The notes under the pieces are model-generated. The model ran no database searches. It saw only the letters and a program-made list of their open reading frames with translations, and had not been told where the DNA came from. The position numbers and the translations under genes are program-made. From contig CM077151.1 of the NCBI GenBank assembly GCA_039583875.1, positions 28,348,390-28,412,389 of the forward strand: 64,000 nt of DNA. Reading direction: 5' to 3'. Shown here in pieces: positions 30,501-42,500 of this stretch (positions within the stretch are counted from its first letter, which is position 1; every line of letters starts with the position of its first letter). This DNA comes from Platanthera guangdongensis. Lineage: Eukaryota; Streptophyta; Magnoliopsida; Asparagales; Orchidaceae.

Positions 30501-33500
30501 GATGACGTCCAATGATAAGCGCAATGAAAATCCTGGTGCTGATAAAGGCCAAGGAAAAGCGGTGAGTTCTTACTTCATTATTTATGCTTATTACCTTATT
30601 TTTGGAATACTGTTTATTTCACAGTTTTTGAATCACTGATATCTACAAATCGCTAAAGGATGCAGAATCTGAATTAGCAAGTATAAGCGATGATTCTGAG
30701 GGAAATTGAAAATAAAATATATCTTACATAATGTTTAGATCTACGAATTTGATGACGCCATAACCAGATTAAAACTGAAAGATAAAGAGAATGAAAATGT
30801 TGAATACGTTTGATATTGTAAGAGGCAGTTGAAGGCCAAAAGCCGTTGAAGGCCCAAGGGTCCAAGGGTCGTCGAAGACCCAGAAGTGATTCAACACACT
30901 CTCATGATTTCCTACGTTATCAGAATAAGATAAATAAGAAAGAAAATTGAAGATTGTATAGAGGAAAATTAGTACAAATTTCTAAGATATGGAAGTTTTC
31001 ATGAATAACGAATAAAGTAAATACAATCATGCGAAAGATAATGTAGTGATTAGTTTCTTAGATTTACTATTTCCTGCACTTGAGTATACATGTCTAATGT
31101 TAATAATGTTTTTGGTTGTCTGTATAACAGTTCAAGAGATATATTCCTCGCTTAATCATATTTTTATGACTAAGTCTGTCGTCTCTTTTGTTTAGGTCGC
31201 TAAAGGGACACTGAGTGCACAACAAAAAGCTAGGGTGATCGAGGAAGAACGACAAAGGCTCGCTGCAGAACACTTGAAGGTATGAGTTATAGTTTATGTG
31301 ATCAATTTGTACCCATGCATAGATACTTATATATATTTATGCTCTAACGAATGCTTGGCAACAGGACAAGGATATAGAAATTCTGTGGGGCCTGAATCGG
31401 GGCTTCAAATTGAATGTCGTTGGGTTCTGCAAACCAGTGCTCAACTATTATTTTGGGCAGGACGACCCGATCAACCACCTCCAGCGGTTTGAGGACGTCG
31501 CGTCGATTTACAACATGCTCGACGCTTTCAAGTGTCGGTTCTTCACAATCACCTTCAAGGAAACATCTGGCTATAACCGCTTCAAGTGTCAGTTATTCGC
31601 AATCCCAGAACGGGTGCTCTGTTCTGGGGCATTTACTATTATTGACAGCATTTTACATTTTTTTAGATCAGCGTCAAATCCTATTGCTTTGTCTTGCATT
31701 AGAGATAGTATGTTAATGAATATATAATGACCTCGAGGCTATAACTAAGGCAACCTTATCATTCCCGGACCTGCTACAAAGGACTATGGTCTCAAATTAC
31801 TGAGCAAGATATCAAATAAATAAGAAATAAATGATGAAAGATCTTGCCTCTCCAATAGTTGTAGCATTCTTTTTTGAGCTGTTAAAGAGCTTCGCCAGAG
31901 AGCACAATATTATCTGAAATAGGTGTAAAGAGATTAATAATTGTCATTGCTTTGAAAAACATGTACACGCGCATGCTTATGTCCACGAGGGACTAGGGAA
32001 TGAATCTGGCTAATTGAAAAGTGAAAATTGTCCATTAAGTGAATTAAAATTACAAGAGAACAACAATAGAGAATGGTTAATTTTGCAAGGTTAAACGGCT
32101 AAAAGATAGTTGAACATGATAAAATTTCACATGACATGATAGTATGATACAAGCTGGGCATGCTACATAATTTGATACAAGATTTGTCATATGTAGTTTT
32201 ATTGAAAGGGGAAAATAGAAACATTTTTGTGCATGGATTTCACAAATTGAAAATTCCCTAGTAACAATAATCTCATCGCCAGTAACCCCCATTATCTCCT
32301 CCAACAGCCGGCCATGGACCACCCCCTCTACATCCTTTGCTGACCATCTCATCTCCCAGGTCCCCCTCTCCACTTGCCAAATTTCCCCCCAAAACAACCC
32401 TTTTCCCTCATTTATGTTAAGAAATGTTTCCTCCACAGAGAGCCCAGTCGATCCACAGCGAGAATACGCAGCAACAAACATTCTAATCTCACTTGAATTC
32501 CCTAACCAGACCATACCATGTGAGTTGGAGCTATGGGTTTATATATGAGGTGCACATCTAATCCCCCCACCCCCAAATCACGGGGGATCATACATCGAGA
32601 ATTTGGAGAGAAGAAAGTCATGCTGAGCACGAGTCTGAGACTTGGGGAGCAAATCAGAAAGCTGGCGGTGGGAACATAATGAGGAACAAGAGTACCATAA
32701 GTGTGTTAATCGCAAAGAAAGAAAGCATCAACACCAATATGCTTGGAGAGCGAGTGCTTGGTTGGATTCAGAATAATTTGGATAGCCCCGGTGTTGTTAC
32801 AATATAGAGTGGTAGGACCAGAAGGAGCATCACCAAGATCAACAATCAACCAACGAAGTCAGACAATATCCTCAGTTGTAGTAGCCATGGCACGGAGCTC
32901 TGCCTCTGTGCTAGAACGAGAAACTCTGGTCTACTTCTTGGATGTCCAGGCAATGAGTGAAGAGCTCAAGAAGAGACAAAAACCGATGACAGAACAACGA
33001 TCAACATAATCACTGGCCCATGTAGCATCAGGATATGCCTATAACTGGAGAGAGCTATTGTGGGGATAGAATAGCCCACCAGACATAATAGCACAGAGAT
33101 ATCAGAGAACACGCAGAAGGTGAGCATAGTGAACTGTTGTGGGAGCACTCACAAACTGACTCAGCATATGAACAACAAAGGCAATGTCAGGTCTAGTAAT
33201 GATGAGGTAAACCAAGCTCCCAACCAGATGGGGGTACCGTGTCGGATCGGAAAGTGGAGAGCAATCATCTGGAGTTCTGGACGCAGCTGAAGGTGGAGCT
33301 TCATGGAAGTAATGGCAGTGTGAGTATCAGACAGAGCAGCACGAGCGAGCAAGTCGGAGGTGTAGCGTTGCTGAGATAACTGGTAGCCAGTAAGAGTGAC
33401 AGAGAACTCGATGCCCAAGAAATAACGTAGTTTGCCAAGATCAGTCATTTGAAACTGCTGTTGAAGGTGATGCTTGACAAACTCAACAAGAGAGGGATCA

Positions 33501-36500
33501 TCACCAGTGATAATCATGTCGTCCACATATAACAGGAGAAGGGTCTGAACCCGTGATGAAAAGCAGACAAACAGAGCTGGATCATAATGACTAGGCTGAA
33601 AACTAGTTGCAAGAACTGCTGAACTAAAGCGCTCAAACCAGGCTCGAGGAGCTTGTTTGAGACCATAAAGAGCGCAACGACAGCGACAGACAAGGCCGAG
33701 ATATATAGAGAGGCCAAGGGGAGGAAGCATGTACACTTCCTGCTGCAAATCACAGTGAAGAAAAACATTCTTCACATCCAGCTGAGACAAGTACTACTGA
33801 CGGGCGACTGCAACGACAATGAGGGTACTGATAGTAGTCATGTGGGCCATAGGAGCAAAAGTCTCATCATAGTCACGACCGTGCTCCTGCTGAAAACCAC
33901 GGGTCACCAACCGGGCCTTGTATCTCTCAACAGTTCCATCAAAGCGAGTCTTTACTTTGAAGACCCACTTGTAGGTAGAGCTGTCACTTAAAACCAAAAA
34001 CCACAAACCGAACCGGAACCGCAAAGAACTAGAACAAACCGTTCGCAAATTATTCGGGTTCCGGTTTGAATTTTGGAACAGTGAACAACATTGATCCGGG
34101 TGTGGTTCTTATATTTTATTATTCGGATCAGAACCAAAACCGGAACATACAAGTCACAAGCGATTTCAAGATTTTTAGACCCGATCCGAACCGGACCGAA
34201 GTAGAACCGAACCACAACCCGTTTATTATTATTATTAAACGTATAAGATTGATTCTCTCTCCTTCTTCCTCCTATATATTTGTATTCTCTCCTTGTATTT
34301 ACACATATAAGAAATACATACAAGTTTTAGAGCTCTTTCTACATGGTATCAGAGGGACTCGTTGCCTCCCGCGGACTCCAAACTCTATCCGCCTTCCTCT
34401 AATCTCCTGCGGTCTGCGGCCTCCTGCGGCCTGCAAAGTCTATCCGCTCCTCTCCCTTAGCCGCTCGGCTAACTGCGGCCTGCAGTCTTCTGCGGCCTCT
34501 ATTTCTGCTTCCGCTCCCTCTTCCTCTCTGTGCTTCCACCCTCCTCCTCGGGCTTCTTATAACCTCATATCTCTGTCCCGTGGGGTCCACTTCTCCCAAC
34601 TGTTCTCATTCAGTCCGTTGCGGGCTCCTCTTGTCCTCTACGGGCTTTCTTCCCCTGCTCTACTTCTCTCCTTCCTTGCGAGCTTCTACCTCAGTCCAGA
34701 CCGATCTCTCTTCTCACTCGCGGTCTCTTGGTTTATCCCTTCGCGGACTAATCCTAACCGTTGCGGGCTCTCTTCTCACGGTCCGCTGAAAATTCCCTTC
34801 TTGCGGACTGCTCATGTCCGCCGCGGCCTATCCCAAATCGCAAATTGCGGCCTGCCCCTTCTAACCGCCGCGGACTGCTCCAGTTCGCCGCAGACTGCTC
34901 CTCGCATATTGCCGCGGACCCGCTGCCTTCTCTTGTCGCTTGAGTTCTGCTACTCGCTACCTCTTCTCGCGGCTTCTTCTACACACTGCCTTCTCTATCC
35001 GCTCGAGTTATTTTTCAACTCGCAGCCTCTTCTTCTATCCGCTCGAGTTCTTCTACTCGCGGTTTCCTCTTCCTGTCCGCTCGCGTTCTTCTCGCGACAT
35101 CCTTTGCACTGACCGCTGCTGTGCTCACCCAGACCGTGCGGACTATCTTCTTTCCGCATTTTGGTCGCGGTCTGTCTGATCGCTGGTGTCCATAGTGTGA
35201 CCGTGCGGTCTGTTGTTTTCCCGCATTGAGGTCGCGATCTTCTCCTTCCCTACCTGTCGTGCGGTCTCCGGTTTTTCTCGCTGCAGTCTCCATCTCTTGC
35301 TGCTTCTATGGGCTCTTCTGTCAACTCCACTGGTCCGGTGGCTAGTCCGCCTGCAGACCGCCCGGCTTGTCCTGCAGACCGCCGGGTTTGTTCTGCTGAA
35401 ATCCGCGACGAGCTGCGGATAACTACTATTTCTCTCTCTGGGAAGAAAAACTTTATCCCTTGAGTGCATTATGTTCGACGGGTTCTTCAGGCCAAGGGCC
35501 TCTTGCCTCACCTTACTCAGGAACCTCCTTCTTCTCCTACCGATGATTGGCTCCGCAATGATGGTCGTGTTCAGACTTGGCACCTTAATTCCTTGGATGA
35601 CGAACCTTATCAGATGACCATGTACCACGACAACGCCAAGGCTATGTGGGATGAGCTGCATTCCTTGTACTCAGGCCGAGACAGCCTTCATCATCTCTAC
35701 GACATACTCACTGATCTTCTCGCTCTCGACACTGGCGGGGCTTCAGATATGACCTCCTTTGTCGCTCGAGCCAAGACCGCTGGATCCAGCATCAGCCGTC
35801 TACCAATGATCATGCTGCTCAGCACGCTCAGAAGGAAGCCGTCTGCATTGCCATCATGATGGCTCGTGTTCCATCTCACCTTCAGAGCATTCGAACTCAG
35901 GTCCTGGCTTCTCCCACAACATCGTCTTTCTCTGATGTTTGCTCCATGCTTCTCCGCGTGTCATCTCCTCCGGATACTTCTGCTCCTTCTCCCCCGGCCC
36001 TTCTTCAGCAGGCCCCTTCCCTCCTACTGCCCCCTCCCACCTCTGCTCGAGGCGGACGTTCGGGATCTCGGGGCCGTGGGCGTGGTGGTCGGGGTCGGCC
36101 GAAGTGTTCCTACCGCGGGAAAGACGGCCACCTTGAGGCTACCTGCTACCGGAAGATTGGTTATCCTCCTCGTCCGACGATATCTGTTGTTGCTGACGCC
36201 TCCTCTGCAGCCCCTTCTGATCTTGAGGTCGTTCGTCTCCAGCTCCAGCAACTCCAGTGGCTACTCAACCCGCCCTCTGCCTCTATTGCCTCCGTCTCCA
36301 ACACAGGTACTGCTTGTTTATCCACCAGTCCGTGTTGGATTGTGGACTCAGGTGTCACTCATCACATTACATCGCGACGGCCTGCCCAGTACTCGGATTC
36401 TCCTTATCCGAAGTCTATCACTATGGCCAGTGGGGCGACAGTTCCCGTCTCCGGCTCGGAGGATCTTTCTCTCAACCCGTCGATCTCCCTTCGCTCAGCT

Positions 36501-39500
36501 CTTCATGTTCTGAGCTCCCCGTTCAATTTACTTTCTGTCGGACGTCTTACTAGTGATCTTGATTGTTCTGTCATATTCACCTCATCTTCTTTTGTTATAC
36601 AGGATCGGTGGACGCAGACTACCATTGGTAAAGGCACACTCAGGTGTCACCATTCTCTCTTTCGTCTCTTCCACTGAGTGGCATCTACGTCTTGGGCATG
36701 CCCCTCTGCCGGTCCTCCAGCGGGCTCTTCCTGATCTTTCTATTCATCTGTTTCAGTGTGAGTCATGTATCTTCGACAAGCAACCACGTTCTTATTTTCC
36801 TGTGCATTGTACATGGAGCGCTGCTCCGTTTGATTTAATTCATTCTGATGTATGTGACCCTTTTAAAATTACAAGTATTCCTGGTTTTCGTCACTTTATC
36901 ACATTTATTGATGATTACTCTCGCACAATGTGGCTATACTTCGTGATCGCTCCGAGCTTCCCCGTGTTTTTCGGGCTTTTGTCCTTGAGACTCGTACACA
37001 ATTCCACACCACCCTAAAAACAATACACACCGATAATGCTCGCGAATACACCGGTCACAGATTTACAGATTTGTGCTTTGAATTCGGGATTATTCATCAA
37101 ACATCTTGTGCCTACACGCCCCAGCAAAACGGCGTTGCCGAAAGGAAAAACCGCCACTTACTCGATGTCGCCCGCTCCCTCATACTTCAAATGCACGTTC
37201 CCAAACCTTACTGGAACTTTGCAGTCTCCATTGCCTGCTTTCTCATCAACCGTCTCCCATCCTCCGTCCTTCACTATGCTACACCGTTCAGCCGGTAACA
37301 CTCCTTCCCAATTTTACAATAATCAGCCGTCCGACCGGGTCAGCGATATAAAGAGAAATAGGAAACAGTATCGACAAGTTGTGTGCCCAGGCATCTGACT
37401 CAGATCTCCTACATGATGCAAGTTATTCAGGCTGTAAGCCGAGTGACACCCCTATGAATGTAAACCACAAGTTGTGTGCCGAGACATCTGACTCGGATCT
37501 CCCACTCCAGAATCCAGAATATTATCGTCGCCTCGTTGGAAAATTGATCTATCTCACGGTAACCAGACCAGATATTTTCTTCGTTGTTGGTATTGTCAGT
37601 CGATACATGCACTCCCCTCGAAGATCTCATCTTCAGGCTGTTGAACGCATTCTCAGATACCTTAAAACAGCTCCTGGTCAAGGACTTGTTTACAGAACCT
37701 CTTCTTCAGCTCCAACATTGGTGGCATACTCGGATGCTGATTATGATGGTTCCCTTGATGACCGGCGATCTACCAGTGGTTTTTGCACCTATTTTGGAGG
37801 ACATTTGGTTACCTGACGAAGCAAGAAACAAGCGGTCGTTGCTCGATCATCAGCTGAGGCAGAATACCGGGCAATGACATCTGTAGTGTCTGAACTGACG
37901 TGGCTTGAGAGACTTCTCACTGATCTGGGTGTAAAACTACCTTCACCGGCTCTTCTCCTCTGTGACACCCAAGTTATACATATCGCCAAGAACCCGGTCT
38001 TCCACGAAAGAACGAAGCACATCGAAGTCGACTGTCACTTCATCCGGGAGAAAGTTCAAATGAAGAAGCTCGATCTAAAGCATGTCCCAGGGACTGAACA
38101 AGTTGTGGATGTCCTCACAAAGGCTCTTTCCAGGCCCCTCTTCTATCAGTGTTTGTCGAAGCTGGGCGCATACGATTTGTACGCTCCAGCTTGCGGGGGA
38201 GTGTTAAAAAAGCCCATATAAAGAGCCCATTATTGGGCCCATTTTTGCCTTTTCTCTTCTCTCTTCTTTAGTCTCACATCATGTATAGGATTGATTCTCG
38301 CTCCTTCCTCATATACATTTGTATTCTCTCCTTGTATTTACACATATAAGAAATACATACAAGTTTTCGAGCTTTTTCTACAATTATTATATTGTTATTA
38401 TTTTATAATTTACCTATAATATTTATATTTACTATCACGAGTGAAGCTGGTGTAGTTTGAGCTCAAACCGCAATCGCACTAAAGTGAGTCGATTTTGGAC
38501 CGAACAAAACTTCACCGAATAAAAAACGTGTGATATAGTTTGACATTGATGCGCTTTGAAGTCAAATTTTTCAGTGCACATTTGATTTTTATACAGTTAT
38601 ATAATATATTTTCAATTTTACTTACATATTTTTTTGAAATATTTTATTTAAAAATATAGAAGATATACAACTATTATTTATTAGTAATCATGAAAGACAA
38701 CTAATTGTAGCTGGTTGTTACGGTTGAGTATGCCGACGAGGCGTGCACAAGCCAGCTAGAAGTCATGGCAAGTCTACACGCGTAGGAAGACGATTGATAT
38801 CATCCCACCGATCGTTGAAAAAACCGTCGAGAAGTGTGCACCAAAATTATTTCTATTTCGATGTTGTTTTGAGTTTTACTATTTGCAGCCCGCTTTTATT
38901 TCATTTCATTAATTTTGATTTTGGCTTTAGTTGGAACCGATTGGAACCGGATCGAACCACATGGAATCGGACCGAACCGTTAGTGACCGGTTTGGTTTTG
39001 ATTCTTGTTGAACCGTAACCGGAACCGTTGACAGGACGATTCCAAAAATTAAGCTGGAACCGGAACCAGAACCGGAACCGGTCAAACCAAATAAGGTTTT
39101 GGTTCTAATTTGAAGAACCGTTATCTTAGTGGTTCGATTCATGTTTTAGTAGAACCGGAACCGAACTGGAACCGTGACAGCTCTACTTGCAGGTGATAGA
39201 GATTGTACCAAAAGGTAATGGAACTAGATCCCAAGTAAATTCGCGCTCCAAAGCACTCAACTCGTTAGACATAGCGGCCCGCCACTCAGGAAACAGAGCA
39301 ATCTCCTTGTAGATACTAGGCTCTGGAACACCACAAGTAGTCGTTGGAAGAGCTGATAGGTCAAATACTGGTAGATCAAGCAGTTGAGTAGCATGTGAGT
39401 TGATCGGTGGATGCCGATCACGAGTGGGATAACATCGTGCTGGAGGATCATCCATAAGTAGCTCGCTGGAAGAGACCAGATGCAGAGGGGCGAATGTGGC

Positions 39501-42500
39501 ATCTGTAGGATAAGGCCACCGAACATAGTGTCGAGTATAGTGCTGAGGAGGAGCAGGGGCACGAACCTGAACAGGAAGGTCAGGAGATTGTGGGGAAGAC
39601 TCGGGAAGAGTAGGAGCACGAACACGGACATAAAGGTCAGGAGACTGCAGAGATGAGTCGGGAAGAAAGACAGGTGACAGTGACTCTGGTAGAGACTGAG
39701 AGTGAGGTAACTCAGAGGAAGGTGACACATGCGGTGGTATGGAGAGAAAGAAAACGTCATCAACTGTAGTGGAAATATGAATAGAGGAAGGAGACGAAGG
39801 CGAGGATGAAACACAGAAAGTGTGGTTCTCAACAAAAGCAACGTCTCGAGAGATACGAACACGACGAGCTACAAGGTCATAACATTTATAACCTTTGTGC
39901 TCAGAGTTATAACCAATGAAAGCACAAGCAATGGACTGAGCAGATAGTTTAGTGCGCTCACGAGGAGGAGGAAGAACATAACATAGACAACCAAACACAC
40001 GTAGGTGGTCATAATGAGGACAACCAAACAGATACTCACTAGGACTGATATCCTGTAGGAAAAAAGGATGGCTGGAAGTTGATAAGATAAACAACAGTGG
40101 ATATGACCTCAACCCAAAAGTGTGGAGGCACATGAGAGGCAATGAGGAGAGTACGAGTTGTCTCAATGATATGACGATGCTTCCTTTCAGCAGTATCATT
40201 TTGAATGGGCACCAGGACATGCGAGCTGAGGTAGAGTACTATGAGGGGCCAAAAGATCATGAAAGGCATGTGACAAGAATGCCCCATGAATCAGAGTGAA
40301 ACGTGCAAATAGATGTGGAGAACTGAGGACACACCATGGAGACAAACTCAACGTAAATGCAAAAGAAATCAATACAAGAACGTATCATGTAAACTCATGT
40401 ATAACGAGAGAAATCATCAACAAAAATAGCATAATAACGATGACCAACTTTTGACATAAAAGAGGCAGGACCCCATACATCAGAGTGAACTAAAACAAAA
40501 TGAATGGATGATCAAGACTCGCTGGATCGATATGGGAGTTGTAGGTGTTTGCCAAGCTTACATACCGTACATGAGTGCGAGCGATCAACAGACACAACCT
40601 AAGATACCCTGACGATCAAGATAGGATAGACGAGCTCCACTGTTATGGCCGAGACGGTGATGCCAAAGCGGAAAGCTAACCGACGAAAGACAGATGGAAA
40701 AAGCAGCAGGGAAAGATGATAACAAAATGAGTGAAGGAAGCCGAAGATGGTCAAGTACATAAACCCCGCGACGACGACGGCTAGTTCCAATGAGAATCCT
40801 TATGTGATGATCTTGCACGTGACACAAAAGTGCATCAAAAAGAACAAGACAACCTCGGGAAGCACGCTGACTAACAGATATGAGATTCATGGAAAGCTTA
40901 GGAATATAGGCAACATTGAGAATTTGAAAGTGGGCAGTATGCAGATGCCATAGCTAGCAACGGGCAAGGTGGTGCCATCAACAATGATAACACGCAGGTC
41001 AGAAGAATTAAACTAGAAGGAATATAAGGGAGTGGCATCAAAAGTCATATGAAAAGATACACCAGAGTCAAGCAACCAGGAATCTGTAGTGATACCTTCA
41101 AAGGAAGATGCAGCCGCTGAGTCGGTCTGTGAAACAGAGGCATGACTGTCAACAGGCGCCGAGTACGAGAAGGCACGACTCAGAGAGTTGTTGAACAAGC
41201 TGCATGATGGAGGTTGGAATAAAACGACTCACTGGAAGAAGCTTCAGGAGCGCAGAGATCGGTGGAAAACAGAGGCAACCGAAGCAGGATCTGTGAAGAC
41301 CGACAGAAGCAGAGAGCGGTGGGATCTGCAAAAGATTGGCGCAGTCGCGGGATCTACAAAAGATTTACGAGATCGACATAGCAGTGGGTTTAGGGCGCCG
41401 CGGGATCGATACAGCAGAGATCGGCAGCAACAGCGAACGGTCCACAGTAGCGGCGGAAGAGGAATCAAAACCCAATGAACTTGGCTATGATACTATGTTA
41501 AGAAATGATACCTCCACCGAGAGCTCAGTCGATCCACAACGAGAATGCGCAGCAACGAACATTCTAATCTCACGAGAATGCTCTAACTGTTATAATATGT
41601 ATATGTATTATATGCATATATATATTATATTGTTTTTCTCTAATCTAGGTAACGCGCCCCTTTGATGGCTCTTTATTTTATTCTGCTTTGGTTTGTGTGT
41701 ACCTTTAATTGTGCTGTGCTCCTATCCTTTTAGAGGACTTTTTTTGCTTTGGAATAGTATCAGCTGCATCAAGCTTTTACTGCTCCTTCTTCCTCCCCCG
41801 CTTCCTCTGTTTTTTTCCCTACAAAATACTCGTTAGCTTTTGATTTCTTTTCACATTTGGTATCAGAGGGAAAGGCTCGAGCCATCAGAGATCCGCCTTA
41901 TTTCCTGAATCTACTTTTCGATTCATCCTGGTTTCTCATCATATGGCATCTTCATCGTCAAGTCAAACCTTTCTCTATACTCCCACTGGTATTCCCATAT
42001 TTGAAGGTGATGGATATGATTACTGGAGCAAGCAAATGAAAGTATACTTCATTTCTCAAGGCTTGTGGGACCTTGTTCAAGATGGGTACCCTCTATCTAT
42101 GAAGGAAGCTACATCTGAGAAGAGTAAGACACCTGATCTCCAACTATTTCTGGAAAATCAGAAGAGGGACGCAAAGGCGATCCTGTGTATCCAGCAAGGT
42201 GTTGGGAGATCAATCTTGCCACTCATCATTGATGCAGAAACTTCAAAAGATGCATGGGAAATTCTAAAAATTGAATACATGGGAAATGAAAGAGTTATAT
42301 CTATGAGACTTACTCAACTCTGGAGAGACTTTGACAACCTAACCATGAAAGGAGAAGACAATATTCAACTGTATGTGTCAAAAATCACAGTTTTGATGAA
42401 TCAAATCCGAACTTATGGTGATGATTTGCCGGAGAAGCGAGTGGTCTCCAAAATTCTCAGCAGCCTATTACCGTGTTTTGAGCATGTTGTTGCCGCCATA

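Larger units (their letters stand above)
34237..38382 (+). mobile_element. copia B: defective element of the copia D family inside the hAT-like element
   Basis: The 3' LTR (38202-38382) starts TGTTAAAAAAGCCC and ends TTTTTCTACA. The 5' LTR is a ~107-bp remnant (34237-34343) lacking its first part. The PBS TGGTATCAGAGGG is at 34344-34356 and a purine tract TTGCGGGGGAG lies before the 3' LTR. Gag, PR and integrase are present, with most of RT deleted between about 37300 and 37380. The protein is close to that of copia D (54608-58717). It is not autonomous. Confidence 0.88.
33976..39185. mobile_element. hAT-like DNA element inside copia A
   Basis: Inverted ends TAGAGCTGTCAC on the left and GTGACAGCTCTA on the right. 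The flanks CTTGTAGG (33968-33975) and CTTGCAGG (39186-39193) are an 8-bp hAT target duplication with one mismatch, and removal restores copia A's TCK-WVFKV reading. Its own sequence (~1.06 kb) is dominated by AACCGG / CCGGTT motifs at both sides and has no transposase. Copia B sits inside it. Confidence 0.88.

Noticed and set aside
34066..35112. 348-codon plus-strand ORF
   Set aside because: It starts in the hAT-like element, crosses the copia B LTR and PBS and runs through its repeat-rich leader; not a biological unit.
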